A DNA stretch of 22,740 nucleotides, taken from contig JAKACU010000023.1 in NCBI GenBank assembly GCA_021821185.1, positions 1 through 22,740 on the forward strand, in the 5' to 3' direction. The DNA comes from Bacillota bacterium (GTDB lineage Bacteria; Bacillota; Bacilli; Alicyclobacillales; SLC66). Below, one piece after another: positions 1-7,661 of the stretch (within the stretch, counting starts at the first letter, position 1; every line of letters begins with the position of its first letter). Below the pieces are notes generated by a model. It made no database searches, had not been told where the DNA came from, and worked only from the letters and a program-made list of their open reading frames with translations. The position numbers were made by a program, and so were the translations under genes.

Positions 1-678
1 CAGGATATCACCCATAGCTTTCATTTCCTGAATCATGGCCGCTAAAAAGCCTTGCGCATACCGTGCTTTATCCACCATGGAATACGCCGGAAATGTACAA
101 TAAGCACAATGCGTCGGGCAAAAGGGAATGCCTACATAAACACTGACTTCCCGTGTCAAATCATACAAGTCAGGAACAACTTCAAGTTCCTTCTTAGCCA
201 CTTCGACAAGTAAATCAGCACGCGACGGCGCCAGCAAAAACTCGGCTTGCAAACGGGCAGACTCATCAGCAAGCACGTAACGCCCCATGTTGCGTACTTG
301 TTGATGAACGAGTTTTGACGGACGAACTCCCGTCAAGATACCCCATGGTTGCGCCTTATCCAGAATTTTTTCCAGACAGATATGAAGTGCATACAAAAGC
401 GCCCGTTTGCTCATCTTGCGCAGTTTGACTTCATCCAGATCAGAAGCTTCAATCGTACGGGTATACCTTGTATCATGTGAAACGATCACGACATCAGCTA
501 CGACAAGAAGCTCCTGGATCGTCACTTGTGTTTCAAGGAGCATGTCAAAGTCATCATGCTCCTTGAGACTTTCTTTTCCATCTTTGAAAGTTACCGTAGC
601 TTGCGGCAAAAACAACCCTATCATGCGAGCGACTTCAGCGTTATAGGCAGGACCAAGAAATGTAACTAAAACCCGCAT
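1..678 (-). CDS. hemZ: Oxygen-independent coproporphyrinogen III oxidase-like radical SAM protein HemZ (N-terminal part, runs off the window)
   Basis: Only the first 226 residues are present; the C-terminus lies beyond position 1. The radical SAM iron-sulfur signature C-x3-C-x2-C is visible as Cys187, Cys191 and Cys194 (PFCPTHCAYCTF). Ahead of it is a roughly 180-residue N-terminal domain containing WGILTGVRPSKLVH, which is typical of HemZ rather than the shorter HemN. By family knowledge HemZ is a cytosolic enzyme linked to oxygen-independent conversion of coproporphyrinogen III in heme synthesis. The ATG at 678-676 overlaps the selD stop by one base (TAATG), so it is very likely translated by coupling with selD. 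No stop or frameshift is seen in the visible part. Bacillus HemZ proteins are about 500 residues, so slightly less than half is here. An in vivo role in heme synthesis is less certain than the family call. Confidence 0.88.
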   Translation of the reverse strand, partial: MRVLVTFLGPAYNAEVARMIGLFLPQATVTFKDGKESLKEHDDFDMLLETQVTIQELLVVADVVIVSHDTRYTRTIEASDLDEVKLRKMSKRALLYALHICLEKILDKAQPWGILTGVRPSKLVHQQVRNMGRYVLADESARLQAEFLLAPSRADLLVEVAKKELEVVPDLYDLTREVSVYVGIPFCPTHCAYCTFPAYSMVDKARYAQGFLAAMIQEMKAMGDIL

Positions 679-1730
679 TATGCCAACTCCTGAACTACCT
701 CAATAAATCCAGGCGCTATCTCTTCGACAAATTCACCAATTACAGCCGATCGTACCATCCCTGCCGCTTTCAGATCCTTAACCAAATCAGCCGCCTCACC
801 AACTGGCACTGCAAAGAGCAAACCACCTGACGTTACAGCATCGGTCAATATCGTCGGCATCAATTTATCTAACCCCTGGGCAAACTCAGCCGCCTCACAG
901 ACAAACGCCATATTTCTTTTACTCCCTGCAGGTACGAGTCCTTGCCTTGCATATTGAAACGTCGGTTCGCATACTGGCACGTGAGATGCACCGACGCGAA
1001 GTCCGAGCCGTGATCCGCGCGCCATTTCAAGTGCATGACCCAATAAGCCAAAACCTGTTACATCCGTCGCAGCATGTACGTGGTAGCGTTGCCCAATCTC
1101 AGCCGCAGCTTTGTTTAACATAGACATCCAATGAATCACTTCATCGGTAGCTTCAACACTTGCCACGCCTTCTTTGATAGCTTTTGTTGTGATGCCCATG
1201 CCAATAGGTTTTGTCAGCACTAAAACATCGCCCATCTGTGCCTTGCTATTGGTCCAAATCTTATCAGGATGTACGATACCTGTCACAGCCATGCCAAATT
1301 TGGGATCCACGTCATCGATGGAGTGTCCACCCAAAAGCGTCGCATGCGCTTCTCGAACTTTCTGTGCGCCGCCTTGTAAAATACTGGCGAGAATCTCTTT
1401 GTCAAGTTTGCTGATCGGAAAGCCCACAATATTAAGCGCCGTTAACGGTGTGGCGCCCATTGCATAAATATCGCTTAACGCATTGGCAGCAGCAATTTGA
1501 CCGAATGCATAGGGATCATCGACGATCGGCGTAAAGTAATCGACCGTTTGTACGAGCGCCGTATCCTCACTCAACCGATACACACCAGCATCATCGGAGG
1601 TTTCCAAACCGACTAACAAATCAGGATTAGGTTCTGCTTTTGGCAAAAAAGCTAGTACATCGCGAAGGTCCCCCGGACCTATCTTGCATCCTCACCCAGA
1701 TTTCTCCGTCAGCGTGGTAAGCCGCACCAT
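678..1730 (-). CDS. selD: Selenide, water dikinase SelD, a selenocysteine-containing selenoprotein (in-frame TGA at codon 13)
   Basis: SelD makes selenophosphate from selenide and ATP, the selenium donor for Sec-tRNA. Simple ORF calling starts at the TTG at 1646, but this removes the catalytic N-terminus. Reading upstream in the same frame through TGA 1694-1692 gives an ATG at 1730-1728 and the peptide EKSG-U-GCKIGPGDLRDVL. This matches the SelD active-site motif G-(C/U)-G-C-K, with Sec13, Cys15 and Lys16. The whole protein is then 350 residues, close to the 347 of E. coli SelD. Downstream are ETSDDAGVY, GHSIDD and TDVTGFGLLGH, all SelD hallmarks. The gene starts 7 nt after selA and overlaps hemZ by one base. 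A weak ribosome site (GTGAG directly before the ATG) suggests coupling to selA. A hairpin fit to act as SECIS follows the TGA. The Sec reading is inferred, but a sequencing error or chance is unlikely because the flanking motif is intact on both sides. Confidence 0.92.
1666..1683 (-). promoter_or_regulatory. Putative bacterial SECIS hairpin of selD
   Basis: Counting from the base after the Sec TGA (1691 = 1), bases 12-17 (AGGUCC) pair perfectly with bases 21-26 (GGACCU) around a GGG loop. The pairing extends by A10-U27 and G9-C28 if U11 is bulged. A short stem 10-30 nt after the UGA, with G in the apical loop and a bulged U below, fits the general description of SelB-binding bacterial SECIS elements such as fdhF. 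The bulge here lies six pairs below the loop, lower than in fdhF. SelB binding is inferred. Confidence 0.6.
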
Positions 1731-1737
1731 CTCACGC

Positions 1738-3129
1738 TTATCTTGCAACGGCTGTTTTGATGCCTTGGATAAGGACTTCATATTGCCAGTCAAAGATTGT
1801 TCTGACATCGATAATCACCTCCTCCCTAGCAACGCGCGCGACAATCGGCGGGTCACTTTGACGAAGTTTTGTGAGAAGTTGAGTAGGCGTCATTCCTAAA
1901 GGATAAATTGCCAGTGCGCAAGTGGGCAACTGTTCAAGTGGCATTGCGCCGCCACCTACCGCCGATGTCGTTTCCAGGACGCGGCATCGCGCATAGCCGC
2001 CGATCGACAGTGTGACTTCGCGAGCCAACCGCTCTGCATCTGTTCGCAATGTTTCTATATCTTTTGTTAACATATAAAGTGTGGGAATACGTTGCAAAGC
2101 CTTGTCTTCATCACGGTACAACCGCAAGGTCGCTTCCAAAGCGGCAAGGGTTAATTTGTCGACGCGAACTGCACGCGCCAGTTGATTTTTTTTAATTCGA
2201 TCAATCCATTTTTTCTTGCCGCAGATAATGCCTGCTTGGGCCGAACCCAATAACTTATCCCCTGAAAACATGACGACATCGACACCAGCATCGATACTAT
2301 CCTTGACGGTCGGCTCATCACCAATCCCTTTACCACGTAGATCAAGCAAAGAGCCACTTCCGAGGTCTTCGATGATGGGAACAGCAAATTCTTGCGCGAT
2401 TGCCACAAGTTCCGCCAAAGGTGGTTGGTACGTAAATCCACAGATGCGAAAGTTTGACGTATGCACACGAAGCAGTAGTTCTGCTCCGTCTTCTAACGCC
2501 TTTTTGTAATCTGCTTCATGCGTTTTATTTGTTGTGCCGACTTCAATAAGTTTGGCCCCGCTTAAACGCATCACCTCATTGACACGAAATGAGCCTCCAA
2601 TTTCTACTAGCTCTCCGCGTGAAATGACAACATTTTTATCAAACGCCAATTCTTGTAAAGTCAAGTAAACTGCGGCCGCATTATTGTTAACGACAAGGGC
2701 AGCCTCAGCACCCGTCAATTCGCAAAGTATGGATTCCACATGATCAAAACGATAACCGCGTTCCCCTGACGCAAGATCAAATTCGAGGTTGCTATAGCCT
2801 TTGGCCGCCTGAACGATAGCATCAATGGCGTCCTGCGCTAGAGGAGCTCGCCCCAAATTCGTGTGCAAAATTGTACCGGTTGCATTAATAACCTGCGTAA
2901 GATGCATAGCTGTACGCCGTTGTAACGCTTCGTATACTTTTTCTAGGATTTCTTCGATCGACAAATCTACTGTTTCCCCAAGCCGCAGCTTGTCTCGCAG
3001 TAACTCTAGCGTGTCTTGTACGACTGCTATAACGTCGCTTCTTGCGTAATGATTCAGCCAATCCTGTACTTGCTCTGTAGATAGCAGTCGATGTACGGCT
3101 GGCAACTCCCTAAAACCGCTTTGATCCAT
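1738..3129 (-). CDS. selA: L-seryl-tRNA(Sec) selenium transferase SelA
   Basis: SelA is a PLP enzyme that converts Ser-tRNA(Sec) to Sec-tRNA(Sec) with selenophosphate. The protein starts MDQSGFRELPAVHRLLS, a normal SelA N-terminus. It contains VINATGTILHTNLGRAPL and the PLP lysine in MFSGDKLLGSAQAG (Lys292; E. coli uses Lys295). At 463 residues it matches E. coli SelA. The reading frame is open further upstream to 3252, but the ATG at 3129 is preferred: the longer form would add a hydrophobic stretch foreign to SelA and begin upstream of the apparent promoter at 3179-3187. A GGAG lies 13 nt before the ATG, a rather long spacing. It is the first gene of selA-selD-hemZ. No selB or selC is seen in the window. 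Confidence 0.95.
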   Translation of the reverse strand: MDQSGFRELPAVHRLLSTEQVQDWLNHYARSDVIAVVQDTLELLRDKLRLGETVDLSIEEILEKVYEALQRRTAMHLTQVINATGTILHTNLGRAPLAQDAIDAIVQAAKGYSNLEFDLASGERGYRFDHVESILCELTGAEAALVVNNNAAAVYLTLQELAFDKNVVISRGELVEIGGSFRVNEVMRLSGAKLIEVGTTNKTHEADYKKALEDGAELLLRVHTSNFRICGFTYQPPLAELVAIAQEFAVPIIEDLGSGSLLDLRGKGIGDEPTVKDSIDAGVDVVMFSGDKLLGSAQAGIICGKKKWIDRIKKNQLARAVRVDKLTLAALEATLRLYRDEDKALQRIPTLYMLTKDIETLRTDAERLAREVTLSIGGYARCRVLETTSAVGGGAMPLEQLPTCALAIYPLGMTPTQLLTKLRQSDPPIVARVAREEVIIDVRTIFDWQYEVLIQGIKTAVAR

Positions 3130-3178
3130 GGGTTTTGACACGCTCCAGTGAGAAAGATAAGCTAGAAACGCTATAGCT

Positions 3179-3187
3179 ATTATAACA
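3179..3187 (-). promoter_or_regulatory. Extended -10 promoter for selA-selD-hemZ
   Basis: On the minus strand the bases read TGTTATAAT, a perfect extended -10 (TG-n-TATAAT). No good -35 is seen at 16-18 bp. A start of transcription near 3172 would leave a leader of about 43 nt before the selA ATG at 3129. Confidence 0.6.
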
Positions 3188-3212
3188 AATAATTTTAAGG
3201 AGGATTTTTCAC

Positions 3213-4520
3213 TTGGAGCATTTGCAATCTGACGTGTGGCATGAACGAGCAAAACAATCGATCATTGGCGGTGTAAACAGTCCATCGCGATCCTTCAAGG
3301 CAGTTGGTGGTGGATCTCCTGTTACGATGGTTCGTGGCCAAGGCGCCTACATGATCGATGTTGATGACAACTCCTACATCGATTATTTATGCGCATTTGG
3401 TCCAGTCATTGCTGGACATGCACACCCGCACATTGAACAAGCTATGACGCAAGCGATGCGTGACAGCAGTCTCTTAGGGACACCAACGATCTGGGAGACG
3501 CTCTTTGCCGAGCGTCTACAAAAAACTATCCCGCCACTTGAACGCGTGCGATTCGTGAATTCCGGTACAGAGGCGGTCATGTCCTGTATACGTGTCGCAA
3601 GAGCCTATACGCATCGCAGTAAAATTCTAAAATTTGCCGGTTGTTATCATGGACATTCGGATCTCGTTTTAGTAGCGGCTGGGTCGGGCCCTTCTTCCAT
3701 AGGTATACCTGACAGTGCAGGCGTCCCTGAATCAATCGTTCAAGAGGTTATCACCGTTGCTTTTAACGATGAAAATGTATTGGATGAAGCCATGCGATTA
3801 TTCGGTGACCAAATTGCCGCCATTCTTGTTGAACCCGTTGTCGGTAATTTTGGCATTGTCGAGCCCAAACCTGGTTTTTTACGCCACATACGCAACAAAG
3901 CCAATGAGTATGGTTCACTGGTTGTTTACGACGAAGTGATTACGGCATTTCGTTTTCGTTTTGGCGCAGTGGAATATGACGAAACCACGGCTGATCTTTA
4001 TGCATTAGGTAAAATTATTGGTGGTGGACTACCGATCGGCGCCTATGGTGGCCGGCAAAACATCATGGAGCAAGTCGCACCCCTTGGACCCGCCTATCAG
4101 GCAGGAACGCTCGCGGGCAATCCAGCTTCACTGCGTGCTGGTATGGCCTGCCTGGATCTTCTTGAGCAACCGGGAATCTACCAAACGATGCAAAGTTTAG
4201 CAGTGACGCTAACCAACGGCATCTCCAGTATCGCGAAGCACCACGGAGTTCCCATCGCGATCAACGAATACAAGGGAGCCTTCACCGTATACTTCAATAT
4301 TCCATTTGTTTACAACTACGAACACGCAAAGTCATCAGACAGTGGTATGTTTTCGGTTTTTTTTCATGCGATGTTGGCACAAGGTGTCTATCTGGCCCCA
4401 TCAAAATACGAAGCGTGGTTCTTGACCATAGCTCATACCAAGGACGATATCGAGAAAACGCTAGAGGCAGTGGATAAAAGTATGCCTGCTGTGTACTCTT
4501 TGCTCGCAAAAAGGAAATAA
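3213..4520 (+). CDS. hemL: Glutamate-1-semialdehyde 2,1-aminomutase (GsaB/HemL type)
   Basis: This PLP enzyme turns glutamate-1-semialdehyde into 5-aminolevulinate, the first committed tetrapyrrole precursor in the C5 pathway. The sequence has the family features [10 protein letters not shown] near the N-terminus, [13 protein letters not shown] for cofactor phosphate binding, [17 protein letters not shown] and the Schiff-base lysine in [17 protein letters not shown] (Lys267). The length of 435 residues is normal. The start is TTG at 3213, fixed by TAAGGAGGA at 3196-3204 eight bases ahead. The gene diverges from selA-selD-hemZ, so heme genes lie on both sides of the promoter region. It resembles the GsaB paralogue found beside other genes in Bacillus; whether another hemL sits in a main heme operon elsewhere cannot be seen here. 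It converges on trxA. Confidence 0.93.
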   Translation: MEHLQSDVWHERAKQSIIGGVNSPSRSFKAVGGGSPVTMVRGQGAYMIDVDDNSYIDYLCAFGPVIAGHAHPHIEQAMTQAMRDSSLLGTPTIWETLFAERLQKTIPPLERVRFVNSGTEAVMSCIRVARAYTHRSKILKFAGCYHGHSDLVLVAAGSGPSSIGIPDSAGVPESIVQEVITVAFNDENVLDEAMRLFGDQIAAILVEPVVGNFGIVEPKPGFLRHIRNKANEYGSLVVYDEVITAFRFRFGAVEYDETTADLYALGKIIGGGLPIGAYGGRQNIMEQVAPLGPAYQAGTLAGNPASLRAGMACLDLLEQPGIYQTMQSLAVTLTNGISSIAKHHGVPIAINEYKGAFTVYFNIPFVYNYEHAKSSDSGMFSVFFHAMLAQGVYLAPSKYEAWFLTIAHTKDDIEKTLEAVDKSMPAVYSLLAKRK

Positions 4521-4523
4521 AGC

Positions 4524-4571
4524 AAAAATGAAAAAAGCCAGAAGCCCGAGTTATTACCCCGGCTTTCTGGC
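4524..4571 (-). terminator. Rho-independent terminator of trxA
   Basis: Bases 4537-4571 form a hairpin (GCCAGAA with TTCTGGC, then GCC with GGC past one bulged base). On the minus strand it is followed by six T (4536-4531) and a further T run (4528-4524). It sits between convergent hemL and trxA. No T run exists on the plus-strand side, so it mainly serves trxA, though it may also slow hemL transcripts. Confidence 0.8.
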
Positions 4572-4585
4572 CCAAATGACCACCA

Positions 4586-4915
4586 TCAACCTTGTGGCAA
4601 CAAATCAGAAAGCTTGTCGTACAATTGTTTTTTGGGCATATAACCAACAATTTGTCGGACTACTTTACCACCTTGGAAGATAAGCAAAGTCGGAATACTC
4701 ATAATGCCAAATTCACGAGCAGTTTGCGGATTGTCATCGACATTAAGTTTCCCTGCTTTTAATCTAGGGGCAAGTTCTGCCGCGAGTTCCTCAACTACAG
4801 GTGAGAGCATTTTGCATGGTCCACACCAAGCAGCCCAAAAATCAACGAGTACGGGTGTTTCACCTGAAATAAATTGTTTAAACGACTGATCGGTCACTTC
4901 ATGTACCGAGGCCAT
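4586..4915 (-). CDS. trxA: Thioredoxin
   Basis: A cytosolic 109-residue disulfide reductase, the normal size for thioredoxin. The active site is WCGPC with Cys31 and Cys34, preceded by VLVDFWAA, and the conserved cis-proline lies in SIPTLLIF (Pro75). The ATG at 4915 follows GGAGG at 4925-4929 with good spacing; an in-frame TTG at 4930 overlaps that ribosome site and is not the start. The gene appears monocistronic, with its own extended -10 promoter upstream and a terminator downstream. No domain fusion or missing residue is seen. Confidence 0.97.
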   Translation of the reverse strand: MASVHEVTDQSFKQFISGETPVLVDFWAAWCGPCKMLSPVVEELAAELAPRLKAGKLNVDDNPQTAREFGIMSIPTLLIFQGGKVVRQIVGYMPKKQLYDKLSDLLPQG

Positions 4916-4961
4916 TTTGCACACCTCCAAATCAAAAACTTATCTTGTCTTGCCAATGTAC

Positions 4962-4970
4962 ATTATAGCA
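4962..4970 (-). promoter_or_regulatory. Extended -10 promoter of trxA
   Basis: The minus strand reads TGCTATAAT, a perfect TG-n-TATAAT extended -10, in the 65-nt gap between trxA and the upstream gene. The -35 region is poor. The expected start of transcription is near 4955, about 40 nt before the trxA ATG. Confidence 0.65.
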
Positions 4971-4980
4971 CACTTATTTT

Positions 4981-5676
4981 CTACAAGTGACTTTCTAACA
5001 GTTGCTCAGCGATACGCGTCGCTTCGACAACATCAGCTTGCATAAATAACACGACAAAGTCCTCCCGTTCGGCATCAAGGCGAGCTGCAGGGAACATAAC
5101 AATGGTACCTTCCTCGCCGCGAACGATAAACTCTTTCGCGTGTTCCAATCCCACCACATCAGCCGTATATTTCACCTGTTCCGCTAATGTAGCGAACAAA
5201 TCAATGACCGTTTCATCATATTCTTCTGCTCGCAAACCACGACGTCCATCAGGAAATACCGTCAGCCAGCCAAGTACTTCATCGGTATGCAAAATGCGCT
5301 CCAACCAATCACTAAAGCCTTCTATGGCATGGATCCTATCACGATCCACGCCGTGTTCCAACTCAGGCAATGATGTACTTAACGGGTTGCTTACATCCTC
5401 TTCTATTTTCACATCGTCTTGTTCTACTGTAGAATCTGCCTCACGAGGTGATGCGTCATACGGTGCTTCATCAAGGTCTGGCGTCACCTCGGTTCGTGGT
5501 GCCTGTACCGGTGCTGTCATTTGTATATCCTTGCGCCTCTTTTTCTGGCGAGGTGGCGCCGCTTTCGTGCCAGTTTCTATACCCCTCATGTGAAGTGTCG
5601 TCCAGACCATCATCACGACAATAGCAACAATAAGAATAATTCCTGCAAAAACCAGATACATAGTGCCTGATGACAT
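4981..5676 (-). CDS. Membrane-anchored protein with roadblock/LC7-like C-terminal domain (hypothetical)
   Basis: This 231-residue protein has one N-terminal membrane segment (about residues 5-27), a basic patch PPRQKKRRKD just after it and an acidic, Pro/Glu/Asp-rich linker. A folded C-terminal part follows from about residue 115. The basic patch predicts that the C-terminus is cytoplasmic. The C-terminal pattern (a VFPDGRRGL strand pair, a long helix, FIVRGEEGTIVMFP, FVVLFMQADV, last helix AEQLLESHL) resembles roadblock/LC7 domains by eye; this is a fold guess, not a motif match. The start is the ATG at 5676 with GGAG at 5685-5688. An in-frame GTG overlaps that ribosome site and is rejected. 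It follows the ABC permease gene by 79 nt on the same strand and could be co-transcribed or use the weak promoter at 5719-5747. Function unknown. Confidence 0.75.
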   Translation of the reverse strand: MSSGTMYLVFAGIILIVAIVVMMVWTTLHMRGIETGTKAAPPRQKKRRKDIQMTAPVQAPRTEVTPDLDEAPYDASPREADSTVEQDDVKIEEDVSNPLSTSLPELEHGVDRDRIHAIEGFSDWLERILHTDEVLGWLTVFPDGRRGLRAEEYDETVIDLFATLAEQVKYTADVVGLEHAKEFIVRGEEGTIVMFPAARLDAEREDFVVLFMQADVVEATRIAEQLLESHL

Positions 5677-5718
5677 CGCGTCCACTCCAGGATAGATTGA
5701 TCAATCCACTTTTCTTAA

Positions 5719-5747
5719 AAAATAGCATATTGGCCAAACAGCAGCAA
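5719..5747 (-). promoter_or_regulatory. Possible weak promoter of the roadblock-like gene
   Basis: The minus strand has TTGCTG (5747-5742), a 17-base spacer and TGCTATTTT, an extended but imperfect -10, in the gap behind the permease gene. The match is modest and read-through from the ABC operon is equally possible. Confidence 0.3.
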
Positions 5748-5755
5748 CTCATGTC

Positions 5756-6691
5756 TTACCGCAATAACCACCGTAGCAACCGCTTTTGCGTTATCGTAAA
5801 TGTTCCTGGTCGCAATCGCCATGCACAAATCACAAGAAGCAAAAAACTACCTAAAATGTAGATGGTAGCATAAATCAACCATGACGGCGCGCTCATAAGA
5901 TTATGCAGTTGCACCGTGGTAAAAACAGATGCAACAATCGAATTGTGGAAAGCTGGTGTAATAAATCCTAAACTAGCTTCCAGACTGGCTTGCATATATA
6001 TAGGGTTAATCGTGTAGGCTACAGTTCCTAAGTCTACCCAAATCGTTTGGTCAGGACTATGAGCTGCAATCGTATCAAAAAGATAGCCAACCACAGAACC
6101 TCCAATAAACACGGCGGCCACGGTAGCATACGACAGTACCGTACTCCAGCCTGTTCGCTGCACAATAGTGGACCAAAAAATACTGATACTTGCAATAGCA
6201 CCAAGTGTCATGAATTGCAGTCCAAAAACAGCAAGAACTTGCGACGGAACAACACCGCCAAATAAAAACACGATGCTATAAAGCGGAAACGTCATTAGAA
6301 TCAAGAGCACTAAAAAAGAAATCGATGTCATCCATTTTGTAAAAATGACTGACCATGGAGAAAGCGGTGTAGTCAGTAAAACAGGCAATGTTTGCCGTTC
6401 TCTTTCTCCGCTGATGACACCTGATGCGATTCCAGGCGTCACAAAAGAGATTAAAGCTAATTGTAAATAGGATAAAAAAGTAAATAATTCTGCAGTTCGT
6501 GTCGGTTGCAATAGCAAAGTCTGTCCCTGAACATTAACATACATAAATGTAAAAGCCACGGCACCGATGACGATCAGATACAACGAAACAGCCAATACCG
6601 TGCGTAGCGATCGCATACGTTGACGCAATTCTTTACGCAAAAGCGGATTACTCAAGAAATTTCCGATGCGTTGCCACCATACACTCCACAT
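5756..6691 (-). CDS. ABC-2 type transporter permease subunit
   Basis: The 311-residue product is an integral membrane protein with about six hydrophobic segments. It carries the motif SGERERQTLPVLLTTPLSPWSVIFTKW after the second one, a hallmark of ABC-2 permeases that form the coupling region to the ATPase. The N-terminal NPLLRKELRQRMRS is also typical. The ATG at 6691 is chosen because AGGAGG at 6698-6703 precedes it at good distance; the in-frame TTG at 6697 touches that ribosome site. The gene begins 13 nt after the ATPase stop, so the two are surely one operon. The substrate cannot be told from sequence. The layout (ATPase, permease and a large exported accessory protein) is like the Gld transporter of gliding Bacteroidota. 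Confidence 0.88.
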   Translation of the reverse strand: MWSVWWQRIGNFLSNPLLRKELRQRMRSLRTVLAVSLYLIVIGAVAFTFMYVNVQGQTLLLQPTRTAELFTFLSYLQLALISFVTPGIASGVISGERERQTLPVLLTTPLSPWSVIFTKWMTSISFLVLLILMTFPLYSIVFLFGGVVPSQVLAVFGLQFMTLGAIASISIFWSTIVQRTGWSTVLSYATVAAVFIGGSVVGYLFDTIAAHSPDQTIWVDLGTVAYTINPIYMQASLEASLGFITPAFHNSIVASVFTTVQLHNLMSAPSWLIYATIYILGSFLLLVICAWRLRPGTFTITQKRLLRWLLR

Positions 6692-6704
6692 TGGCAACCT
6701 CCTA

Positions 6705-7658
6705 TCAAGCCATTTTGCTGACAGGTTGCCCCTCGTCAGACTCTCGGGTAAGGCGTAAAAAAAGCTCTTCTAAACTCGCACCGACCTCATGCACAGATTT
6801 TAAAGAATAACCAGCCACAGCAAGCTCATGAATCAATTCTACCTGATCTTCTTGCGAACCAGAAAAAAGCACTTCGACATGCTCATCATCAAAAGAAATT
6901 ACGTCACTGATATGTTGGCGAGACGCAAGATAATGAGCTAACTGCACCCCACCAGACAACACTTCAACTTGAAGCTGCCGTTGACCTTGAACCCGCGCGT
7001 TAACCACTTCAACACCCGCACAAGCTACAAGCGCGCCTCCTTGAATTACACCAATTTCATCGCACATTTCCGCTAGCTCAGGTAAAATGTGTGAGCTAAT
7101 CAACACCGTCTTCTGACGTTCCCGCAAGCTTTTAATGATCTCTCGCATCTCGATTCGAGAACGAGGATCGAGCCCCGATGCAGGCTCATCAAGAATAAGC
7201 ACAGGTGGATCATGCATGAGACTACGAGCCAGGCCAAGTCGTTGCTGCATGCCTTTCGATAGTGTGTTTACATAGAAATCCACTTTATCACTCAAATTGA
7301 CCATCGCGAGTAACTCTTTGGTCCTCTTTTCGATATCTCCATGAGATACCCCGTAGGCAGTTCCATAAAAGGCCAAGTATTCCTTAACGGTCAAATCATC
7401 GTAAACCCCAAACTGGTCTGGCATGTAACCGATCAATTTTCGCACTAAAGCAGCATCTGTGGTTACTTCTGCACCAGCTACATAAGCACGCCCTGATGTA
7501 GGCAGCATCAGCGTCGCTAAAATCGATAAGGTTGTCGTTTTCCCTGCACCATTTTCTCCCACAAAACCAAATACCGTTCCAGAACGCACATTAAGGTTAA
7601 GGTCTTTCACAGCTTCCACGCGATTAAATCGCTTGCATAAATTTTCCGTCACGATCAT
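6705..7658 (-). CDS. ABC transporter ATP-binding protein
   Basis: A 317-residue cytosolic ATPase that would power the adjacent ABC-2 permease. Walker A is GENGAGKTT (34-42), the signature is LSKGMQQR (133-140), Walker B is LILDEP (154-159) and the switch histidine is His190 in ISSHIL. The signature has SKGM instead of SGGQ, common in the ABC-2 export subfamily. After the nucleotide-binding domain there is a C-terminal extension of about 100 residues (from about 210), as in other ABC-2 ATPases. The ATG at 7658 lies 3 nt after the stop of the exported-protein gene, with AAGGTGG inside the end of that gene as ribosome site, so the genes are translationally linked. The substrate is unknown. Confidence 0.92.
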   Translation of the reverse strand: MIVTENLCKRFNRVEAVKDLNLNVRSGTVFGFVGENGAGKTTTLSILATLMLPTSGRAYVAGAEVTTDAALVRKLIGYMPDQFGVYDDLTVKEYLAFYGTAYGVSHGDIEKRTKELLAMVNLSDKVDFYVNTLSKGMQQRLGLARSLMHDPPVLILDEPASGLDPRSRIEMREIIKSLRERQKTVLISSHILPELAEMCDEIGVIQGGALVACAGVEVVNARVQGQRQLQVEVLSGGVQLAHYLASRQHISDVISFDDEHVEVLFSGSQEDQVELIHELAVAGYSLKSVHEVGASLEELFLRLTRESDEGQPVSKMA

Positions 7659-7661
7659 TGA

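Noticed and set aside
678..1646. selD as a 322-residue gene with a TTG start at 1646
   Set aside because: It lacks the catalytic N-terminus; the same frame continues through a TGA that fits the Sec position exactly.
1738..3252. selA starting at 3252
   Set aside because: The added residues are hydrophobic and foreign to SelA, and the extended -10 at 3179-3187 lies inside this stretch.
4294..4650. Open frame antisense to hemL and trxA
   Set aside because: It overlaps the hemL 3-prime end, the terminator and the trxA end without codon or family signal; a shadow frame.
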